DNA from: Thalassobacillus_A hwangdonensis
Lineage (GTDB): Bacteria; Bacillota; Bacilli; Bacillales; Halobacillaceae
Direction of reading: 5' to 3'
Assembly: GCF_042675915.1 (NCBI RefSeq)
Contig: NZ_JBHTKL010000005.1
Span: forward strand, 1,116,001-1,180,000
Length of the DNA stretch: 64,000 nucleotides
In this document: one piece after another, positions 58,627-64,000 of the stretch
Layout of the letters: each line of letters begins with the position of its first letter
How positions within the stretch are numbered: position 1 is the stretch's first letter
Made by a program: the position numbers and the translations under genes
Notes under the pieces: generated by a model
Told to the model about the DNA's origin: nothing
The model's input: only the letters and a program-made list of their open reading frames with translations
Databases searched by the model: none

Positions 58627-58643
58627 CCCGGGCATTTTTCATT
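58605..58643. terminator. Terminator overlapping the ytpB end
   Basis: GCCCGGG (58605-58611) pairs with CCCGGGC (58627-58633), followed by ATTTTTC. It is also near the end of convergent ytqB. The left arm lies within the coding sequence. Confidence 0.8.
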
Positions 58644-59208
58644 TTTTCTCAATCGCGATGATGAATGGTGGCGCATTCCTTTGATTGATGAATCCATACT
58701 GCAATACGTCATAATGCTTCTGATCCAGATTCTCAACCATTTCAAGCAGCGCGTCTTTCTCCTCGGTGCCACCTTCGTGCCCGTGATAGACGACTAGTAC
58801 AATCCTCCCGCCTGATTGCAGCATGTAAAGTAGTGACTGTAATGCAGTGAGTGTGGAATCAGGAGTGGTGACGATGGACTTATCGCTTCCAGGCAAATAT
58901 CCAAGGTTGAAAATCGCTCCTTTCATGCGCAGGGCGTGATCTTCCGTTATAAGAGTATCTGCCTTTGCATGACTGTCATGAAACAGCTGCACATTAGAAA
59001 AGGAGGCGTTATTCAGCTTTTCCTTTGTGTTTTCAATTGCTTCCTCCTGTATGTCAAATCCATACACAACACCGCTGGGACCGACCAGTTCACTTAAAAA
59101 AAGTGTATCATGGCCGTTTCCGCAGGTGCCATCCACGACGACATCTCCTCGTTTGATCACCTCAGCCAATAACTGATGGGAATACTCCAAAATTTTCATA
59201 AAACCCAT
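58639..59208 (-). CDS. ytqB: SAM-dependent methyltransferase (YtqB-type)
   Basis: A 189-residue class I methyltransferase with the SAM motif VVDGTCGNGHDTLFL (residues 23-37), YGFDIQ and GAIFNLGYLPGSDKS. The fold resembles rRNA (MraW-like) methyltransferases; B. subtilis YtqB structure is of this class with no certain substrate. AAGGAGATGCCATC precedes ATG 59208. It is divergent from ytzC. Confidence 0.9.
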   Translation of the reverse strand: MGFMKILEYSHQLLAEVIKRGDVVVDGTCGNGHDTLFLSELVGPSGVVYGFDIQEEAIENTKEKLNNASFSNVQLFHDSHAKADTLITEDHALRMKGAIFNLGYLPGSDKSIVTTPDSTLTALQSLLYMLQSGGRIVLVVYHGHEGGTEEKDALLEMVENLDQKHYDVLQYGFINQRNAPPFIIAIEKK

Positions 59209-59314
59209 GATGGCATCTCCTTTTTCATATAAGAATCATCGTAATTGTAGCATGACCCAGCAATCGATGAATATTATTCTTCGGCTCAACGAAAAATAAA
59301 CATGAGGTGATCCT

Positions 59315-59602
59315 ATGGCAACTAGAGCTTCCATTGATGAAATGATCCATCAGGCAAAAGCAAGCATCGACCAGGCAAAATACGAAATGTCATTAGCTGA
59401 TCAGAACGGATACCCGATCACAGCGAGTTACGTAGAAGCACAGCAAGGGTTATCCCAAATTGAGCAGCAGATCGACAAGTTGATGCACAGTGCTAACCAT
59501 CAGCAGAAAGATGAATTACACAGGCTGCATCTTCAAGTATCTCAATGTATGAACGATATGATTCTTGATGGTGTGGACTTGGAGCATTCCAGAGACCTAT
59601 AA
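59315..59602 (+). CDS. ytzC: DUF2524 family protein (YtzC-type)
   Basis: A 95-residue helical protein with heptad-like character (MIHQAKASIDQAKYEMSLAD; QIEQQIDKLMHSANHQQ). It matches the DUF2524/YtzC family in length and neighbourhood (after ytqB). The function is unknown. CATGAGGTGATCCT precedes the ATG. Confidence 0.85.
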   Translation: MATRASIDEMIHQAKASIDQAKYEMSLADQNGYPITASYVEAQQGLSQIEQQIDKLMHSANHQQKDELHRLHLQVSQCMNDMILDGVDLEHSRDL

Positions 59603-59608
59603 GAAGAA

Positions 59609-59645
59609 CGACCCCACTTAATAAAGGTGGGGTTTTTAATTTTTA
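59609..59645 (+). terminator. Terminator after ytzC
   Basis: ACCCCAC pairs with GTGGGGT around TTAATAAAG, followed by TTTTAATTTTT. Confidence 0.85.
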
Positions 59646-59686
59646 ACAGAGATATGGCAAAATCCGACTATTTTTAAGGTTATTCG

Positions 59687-59715
59687 TTGTTTATCAAGAG
59701 GGGTATTAGTATAAT
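59687..59715 (+). promoter_or_regulatory. Promoter of the DUF4247-DUF350-aminopropyltransferase operon
   Basis: TTGTTT (59687-59692), 17 bases, TATAAT (59710-59715), about 65 bases before the first gene of the operon. Confidence 0.6.
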
Positions 59716-59780
59716 GATAAAGATTTATTGGGAAAAAATACCTTGATCGAACTGGAGGCATTCATAAGGAGGTGAATGGA

Positions 59781-60401
59781 ATGAAAAAAATATTGAAAAT
59801 CATAGGGTCCGTTATCATCGGAATTATTGCACTTCTTTTCCTCATAGGGATGATGATGCCTGGTGATGTCGATGTTGTTGGTGCAGACCCGGATCATCCT
59901 GATAACCTCTCGTTGATGATGGATACTTATATTACGGATGAGAATTACGAACCGGAGGAAAAGGAATTTGTCAGGCATACGATGGCCGCCCTGAATAAAA
60001 TCGATTCACACGAATGGGGCAGACTCGATGAATACTTCACGAGTGAAGCTGTCATGGAGACGAATCTCAGAGAAGTTTATATGAACAAAGAGGTTGATCC
60101 TGACGAGATTGATGAAATCCAATATGAAGTGACCAATAAGCAGTTTGCTGCTTTCCTTAATGAGGAGCAAGTGAGGCCGATTGGAATGAACGAGGCTAAC
60201 GGGGTAGAATGGTACGTTTTCCCTTATGATGTCTGGGTGGAATTCAAATTTGAACTGGAAAGGTACATTAAGACAGATGATGGAGAAACGTACACAGATA
60301 AATTTGAAGTAGCTGGCAACTACCCTCCGACCTGGCGCGCTGATATCCAGGAAACGCACTGGGCGCTCGGAGCATTGATGCTGCGGGAAATGAATGACTG
60401 A
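59781..60401 (+). CDS. Membrane-anchored extracytoplasmic protein, unknown
   Basis: A 206-residue protein with one N-terminal helix (about residues 5-27) and an outward domain (acidic, strands around EWYVFPYDVWVEFKFELERYI). I do not recognise it; it is not DUF4178, the protein that usually goes with the next genes. AAGGAGGTGAATGGA precedes ATG 59781. It is the first gene of a four-gene operon. Confidence 0.65.
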   Translation: MKKILKIIGSVIIGIIALLFLIGMMMPGDVDVVGADPDHPDNLSLMMDTYITDENYEPEEKEFVRHTMAALNKIDSHEWGRLDEYFTSEAVMETNLREVYMNKEVDPDEIDEIQYEVTNKQFAAFLNEEQVRPIGMNEANGVEWYVFPYDVWVEFKFELERYIKTDDGETYTDKFEVAGNYPPTWRADIQETHWALGALMLREMND

Positions 60402-60425
60402 GACTCTTAAAGGAGGTGCAAATCT

Positions 60426-60971
60426 ATGAATCTTAAATTAGCTGGGGTCGTCCTTTTCATTGGCGTTGTTTTGACAGGCTGCTCCACGATTGATGCAGCT
60501 GTCGATAATAATTTCCCAATGGAGGATATTGTTTATGATGACCAGGGAAATACATCCAAAGTTTACCGCGCCTATGGTCGTTCAGTCGAAAAGGCGGCAA
60601 CAATCATCCAGGAGGATAGTGAACCTTTACACAAAGCATCAAAGGATGGTAAAAACCTGATGATCTATGATGATTACCTTGTGCAGGTCTATAAGGATAT
60701 CGAGAATCCGGATGACTCCCTCGTAGAGATTTCAGGAGAAAAATTCGTCCGTAATAATTATGATTCTGCTTTCTTTACTACATATGGAATCGCAAACGAA
60801 GCAGAAGATGAATTCGATATGGATTTAGACAATCGAAGCGGAGGCAGTTACATTTACACAGGTTATATCGGTAAGAGTGGGTACGTAAAGAACTCCGGTA
60901 ATCCATCAGTACGTATGTCATCGGATTCATCAAGTGGTGTACGTGGCGGTGGACCTGGTGCAGGAAAATAA
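60426..60971 (+). CDS. DUF4247 lipoprotein
   Basis: A 181-residue lipoprotein with lipobox LTGC (Cys near residue 19). The mature region (NNFPMEDIVYDDQGN, KVYRAYGRSVEKAATII, VQVYKDIENPDDS) fits DUF4247, and a Gly/Ser-rich C-terminal end (SGVRGGGPGAGK) is typical. It occurs with DUF350 and aminopropyltransferase genes. AAAGGAGGTGCAAATCT precedes ATG 60426; the gap to the previous gene is 24 bases. Confidence 0.75.
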   Translation: MNLKLAGVVLFIGVVLTGCSTIDAAVDNNFPMEDIVYDDQGNTSKVYRAYGRSVEKAATIIQEDSEPLHKASKDGKNLMIYDDYLVQVYKDIENPDDSLVEISGEKFVRNNYDSAFFTTYGIANEAEDEFDMDLDNRSGGSYIYTGYIGKSGYVKNSGNPSVRMSSDSSSGVRGGGPGAGK

Positions 60972-60990
60972 AGTAGAGGAGTGAGGATTA

Positions 60991-61413
60991 GTGTTTGAAT
61001 TTGATTTTAGTGAAATTCTCGATATGTATGAATTGTTGATGACATTACTCTATTGGATCATCATGTTGGTGATAGCCGGGGTATGTATGGCGATTTTTGA
61101 AAAGTTCACCCCATACAATGATAAAGAGGAATTATTGAAAGGAAATACTGCGGTAGGTGTTCAATTTGCCGGTAAGCTCATCGGATTAGGCATCATCACT
61201 GAATCTTCCATTGCCCACAACTTGAGTGTGTGGGGGGCATCCATTTGGATTTTTATCGGATTCATTCTTATGGTTGCAGGATACTTCCTGTTTGAATGGG
61301 TTACCCCTTTCAAAGCGGAAGATGAAATACGTAAGAATAATGTAGCTGTTGCAATCGTCGCGGCTTCTGTCAGTATTTTCATCGGGTTCGCAGTAGCGGG
61401 AAGCATTACGTAA
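60991..61413 (+). CDS. DUF350 membrane protein
   Basis: A 140-residue membrane protein with an internal duplication: two copies of a unit of the form FExxTPxxxxxEL-N-AV, at MAIFEKFTPYNDKEE/GNTAVG and FLFEWVTPFKAEDE/NNVAVA. DUF350 units have about two helices each. The function is unknown; DUF350 is found with polyamine-synthase-like genes. The start is GTG 60991 with AGAGGAGTGAGGATTA upstream. It is 19 bases after the DUF4247 gene and 20 bases before the next. Confidence 0.85.
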   Translation: MFEFDFSEILDMYELLMTLLYWIIMLVIAGVCMAIFEKFTPYNDKEELLKGNTAVGVQFAGKLIGLGIITESSIAHNLSVWGASIWIFIGFILMVAGYFLFEWVTPFKAEDEIRKNNVAVAIVAASVSIFIGFAVAGSIT

Positions 61414-61433
61414 TACATGAAGGAGGACTACTT

Positions 61434-62966
61434 GTGAACGACCAAAGATATCTTTATCTATCATCAGGAATCGTCTCTGTCTGCGGAATCGTTTTTCAGG
61501 TCCTCTACGGGGCAGCCGGAAGCTATCTTTTCGGAGATAGTGTCCTCTATTATTGTATTACCATAGGACTTTTCCTCATGGCAATGGGAATAGGGGCAGC
61601 TGTCAGCGAGAAATTGAAAAAACAGCTGATCACCAGATTTGTCCAGGCAGAATATCTTATTGCTGTCATCGGAGGCTTTTCCATCTTCGGCTTATTTTTC
61701 TTCACATCCTTCTTTGGACAAGAGGTAGCACAGATCTACCTTTACTTGGTCATATCGCTTACGGGTTATCTGACGGGGTTGGAAATGCCGATTCTGATTC
61801 GTAGAGTACAGGAAATCAGGGACGATATCAGTAAAAGTACGGCGAGAGTCCTGTTCTTCGATTACGCAGGAAGTCTGATCGGCTCAATCGGTTTCGCACT
61901 TTTACTTCGTCCTATGCTCGGTCTGATCAAGACCGCTTTTCTGATCGCGGCAATCAATGCGATTATCGCATTGTTCATTACCCTGAAGTTCAATAAGGAG
62001 ATGGCCAAGCCCATCCTCCACAACTTTGCTGGTGCAGGAATTTTAATATTATTGATTACAGGGTTTTTATTTGGAGAAAATTACGCGTACGCATTCGAAC
62101 AGAAAGTGTATTCCGATCCAATTGTCTATTCGGAAGACACGAAATACCAGCGGATCATTTTAACGAAGGAACCAAATGATGTACGGCTGTATCTAAATGG
62201 ACAGCTGCAGTTTTCGGAAAGTGATGAGCATCGCTATCATGAAGCATTAGTCCATATCCCCATGGCACTGGCTAACCAAAAGAAGAATGTGCTCATCCTT
62301 GGGGGAGGCGACGGTCTCGCTGTGAGGGAAGTACTCAAGTATAAGGAGGCGGAGCACATTACGCTGGTTGATTTGGATCCGGCCATGACGGAGCTTGCGA
62401 ATGCCAATCACGAACTGCTTCGGCTCAATCAAGGTTCTCTTAAGGATGATCGGGTGAAGATTGTTCATGAGGATGCCTTCCAATACTTGTCCAATACGAC
62501 AGAGATGTATGATGTCATTCTCAGTGATTTGCCTGATCCGAACAACGAAGCACTCAATAAACTCTATACAAAGGAGTTTTATTCCTTAGTGCGTAACCAT
62601 CTTTCTCCTGGAGGAAAGGTGAGTATCCAATCCACCAGTCCGGTTTTTGCAACGAAAGTTTTCTGGACCATTCACAATACAGTTGAATCTACAGGGCTTT
62701 CCTCAAAAAGCTACCACTTGGATGTCCCGAGCTTTGGAAACTGGGGATTCACACTTGCATCACGTGAACCGATTTCATTAAAAGGTATGGAGTTTTCCGT
62801 TCCTATGAAATTTTTGAATGAGGAAATTGCCCCAACCTTGTTCGCATTCGGTAATGATACCGATGAAAAAATCGAGGAAAAGGGAAAATGTTTTGAATTT
62901 CCGATCAATCGGTTGAATCGTCCAGTTCTCGTGCGGATGTATCAGGATGCTTGGAAGTACTATTGA
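61434..62966 (+). CDS. Membrane-embedded polyamine aminopropyltransferase (spermidine synthase-like)
   Basis: A 510-residue protein: about seven transmembrane helices in the first 210 residues (YLSSGIVSVCGIVFQVLYG to LILLITGFLFG), then a SpeE-type domain. The SAM/decarboxylated-SAM motif is LILGGGDGLAVREVLKY and VDLDPAM; the catalytic-acid stretch is LSDLPDPNN, with LSPGGKV behind it. Soluble SpeE makes spermidine from putrescine; the membrane version's substrate is uncertain. GTG 61434 follows AAGGAGGACTACTT. It closes the operon before a terminator. Confidence 0.88.
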   Translation: MNDQRYLYLSSGIVSVCGIVFQVLYGAAGSYLFGDSVLYYCITIGLFLMAMGIGAAVSEKLKKQLITRFVQAEYLIAVIGGFSIFGLFFFTSFFGQEVAQIYLYLVISLTGYLTGLEMPILIRRVQEIRDDISKSTARVLFFDYAGSLIGSIGFALLLRPMLGLIKTAFLIAAINAIIALFITLKFNKEMAKPILHNFAGAGILILLITGFLFGENYAYAFEQKVYSDPIVYSEDTKYQRIILTKEPNDVRLYLNGQLQFSESDEHRYHEALVHIPMALANQKKNVLILGGGDGLAVREVLKYKEAEHITLVDLDPAMTELANANHELLRLNQGSLKDDRVKIVHEDAFQYLSNTTEMYDVILSDLPDPNNEALNKLYTKEFYSLVRNHLSPGGKVSIQSTSPVFATKVFWTIHNTVESTGLSSKSYHLDVPSFGNWGFTLASREPISLKGMEFSVPMKFLNEEIAPTLFAFGNDTDEKIEEKGKCFEFPINRLNRPVLVRMYQDAWKYY

Positions 62967-62985
62967 TATATTTTTTACTACCATC

Positions 62986-63030
62986 AAAAGTCCGAACCAT
63001 TCGTATAAATGGTTCGGACTTTTATTATTT
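62986..63030 (+). terminator. Terminator after the aminopropyltransferase operon
   Basis: AAAAGTCCGAACCATT pairs with AATGGTTCGGACTTTT around CGTATA; T-rich sequence follows. Confidence 0.9.
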
Positions 63031-63042
63031 TTAAAAACAATA

Positions 63043-63090
63043 TTGCTAACGATTTCGTATTAGTGTACTATCTAACTAGAACGCTAATAC
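63043..63090 (+). promoter_or_regulatory. Promoter and nested palindromic operator of the ytr-like operon
   Basis: Promoter: TTGCTA (63043-63048), 17 bases, TACTAT (63066-63071). Operator: GTATTAG (63057-63063) with CTAATAC (63084-63090), and inside it GTACTA (63065-63070) with TAGAAC (63077-63082), one mismatch, around TCTAAC. The 34-bp palindrome covers the -10 and part of the spacer, as expected for a repressor site. The adjacent GntR protein is the likely binder, inferred. Confidence 0.6.
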
Positions 63091-63106
63091 AAAAGGTGGT
63101 TAATTG

Positions 63107-63862
63107 ATGAGTACGTGGAGTGGACTTTGGTTCAAAGAATGGAAAATGATGCAGGTCACTTACTTGGTAACCTTGTCATTATGTGTGGCAGCTGTCTTGT
63201 TCGGACCGGCTTTCTTAGGCTTTGATGAAATTTATTTAGTGTCTGGCATCGTCATTGCCCTGCTGGTGTTTATGTTTCCGGCATTGTTGATGACCAGCTT
63301 GAACAAAGAAACGGATCAACTAGCTCAATTCCTTCACACACCGGTTTCCGGAATGAAGCTGATTGGAGTGAAGTTTTTACAATCCGGTTTAGTTGTCGGA
63401 CTTCTGGGAGTCTGCTTCAGCCTGATAACTATTTTGACTGTGCAGCCCTATGCAGGTTTGGATTTTGATCAGCTGTTGCTGTATGGAATGTACTTTCTAC
63501 TGTTGGCTTTAGGTCAGGGGCTGACGTTGGCCATTATCGTTTTCTTCTTATGGGTAGTGAATGGAATATTGAGGGTGTATATAGGTGGTGTCAGCATCGC
63601 AATTTCTATCGGTATCTTCATCCTGATGATGTATCTGGAGGAAAGGATTGCTGCAACCGAACTATTTCAGCGTATCACCACTTGGGGCGAACTGAGTATT
63701 CCTGCTTCTGATATGAGTTTCATTTTCTCTGGAGCTGCAGTTGAGATAGGCATGGAGGATGGATTCGTCTTCATGCTTGGGGTGCCGTTGTTTTGGAGTG
63801 TCATTTTAATCGCGATGTTTGCTCTCGGACTCTTCCTGCTTGATCGGAAAGTTGAGGTGTAG
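63107..63862 (+). CDS. ABC transporter-associated membrane protein (YtrC/D-like)
   Basis: A 251-residue membrane protein with about six helices (LVTLSLCVAAVLFGPAFL; VSGIVIALLVFMFPALLM; LLLLALGQGLTLAIIVFFLWVV; VSIAISIGIFILMMYL). The segment LNKETDQLAQFLHTPVSGMKL resembles the YtrC/YtrD membrane subunits of ABC transporters. ATG 63107 follows AAAGGTGGTTAATTG. It overlaps no neighbour and precedes a GntR regulator, as in ytr-type operons; the order differs from B. subtilis, where the regulator is first. Confidence 0.75.
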   Translation: MSTWSGLWFKEWKMMQVTYLVTLSLCVAAVLFGPAFLGFDEIYLVSGIVIALLVFMFPALLMTSLNKETDQLAQFLHTPVSGMKLIGVKFLQSGLVVGLLGVCFSLITILTVQPYAGLDFDQLLLYGMYFLLLALGQGLTLAIIVFFLWVVNGILRVYIGGVSIAISIGIFILMMYLEERIAATELFQRITTWGELSIPASDMSFIFSGAAVEIGMEDGFVFMLGVPLFWSVILIAMFALGLFLLDRKVEV

Positions 63863-63864
63863 GA

Positions 63865-64000
63865 ATGGTGATGGAATTTCAATCGGATAAACCAATCTAC
63901 CAGCAAGTCGTTGATCGAATAGCGAGTGAAATTGTCCGTGGCGATCGGAAACCTGGAGATAAATTACCCTCCGTAAGGGAGTTCGCGATTGAAGTCGGTG
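63865..64000 (+). CDS. GntR-family (YtrA-type) transcription regulator, cut by the window end
   Basis: The first 45 codons show the GntR winged-helix N-terminus: KPIYQQVVDRIASEIVRGDRKPGDKLPSVREFA, typical of YtrA-subfamily regulators, which lack the usual ligand-binding domain and repress adjacent ABC transporter genes. Starts at 63865 (or 63871) with GAGGTG upstream, directly after the membrane-protein stop. The C-terminal part lies outside the window. Confidence 0.85.
   Translation, partial: MVMEFQSDKPIYQQVVDRIASEIVRGDRKPGDKLPSVREFAIEVG

Overview
The window looks like the chromosome of a low-to-moderate G+C, spore-forming Bacillaceae, probably a moderately halophilic relative of Halobacillus. 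This rests on B. subtilis-like gene order in several blocks (yut-yum-yui, yug, men, ytk-ytl-pckA, asnB-yto-ytp-ytq-ytz), spore-related genes (YutH, KapB), a bacillithiol-dependent FosB, FMN and SAM riboswitches, strong AGGAGG ribosome sites and acidic proteins. The genus is an inference. I saw no rRNA, tRNA, prophage, insertion sequence or CRISPR array.

Layout. 0-6.2 kb: yutE tail, yutF, yutG, yutH, a 2-hydroxyacid dehydrogenase, nifU-type yutI, yuzD, yuzB, dapF and yutM, largely iron-sulfur and thiol housekeeping, with a Fur-like box between yutI and yuzD. 6.5-13.7 kb: yumC, yumB (NDH-2, behind a Rex-like site), yuiB, yuiC, yuiD, a DUF309 gene, pepA, deoD. 13.8-18.5 kb: a stand-alone HPr gene, a KhtTU-type cation/proton antiporter, kapB, a small membrane protein, a lipoprotein Cu/Zn superoxide dismutase and a PatB-type C-S lyase. 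18.9-21.2 kb: an ECF sigma factor overlapping a 559-residue membrane protein, preceded by a promoter of ECF type. 21.3-28.9 kb: yugI, yuzA, yugJ, pgi, yugN, yugO, a thioredoxin-like gene, a DUF4395 gene and an M42 peptidase. 29.2-31.8 kb: a compact run of small genes including fosB. 31.9-32.8 kb: FMN riboswitch and ribU. 32.9-42.7 kb: a DksA-like protein and the menaquinone genes (hotdog thioesterase and menA leftward; menF-menD-menH-menB and menE-menC rightward). 42.7-46.1 kb: a FhuF-like protein behind a Fur box and promoter, small unknown proteins, a lipoprotein and ytkD. 46.1-50.7 kb: a ytlADC-type ABC importer and pckA. 50.8-52.8 kb: yuxK, SAM riboswitch, metK. 53.3-59.6 kb: asnB, a C39-like peptidase, ytoA, ytpA, ytpB, ytqB, ytzC. 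59.7-63 kb: an operon of an unknown membrane-anchored protein, a DUF4247 lipoprotein, a DUF350 protein and a membrane-embedded aminopropyltransferase. 63-64 kb: the start of a ytr-like operon (membrane protein, GntR regulator cut by the window end) with a nested palindrome over its promoter.

The most notable material is between and around the genes: five copies of a 105-125 bp hairpin repeat whose outer arms differ between copies yet stay self-complementary, a second smaller hairpin repeat (two copies), and a 6-unit array with 20-21 bp period. The two best candidates for little-described systems are the ECF sigma/559-residue protein pair and the DUF4247-DUF350-aminopropyltransferase operon.
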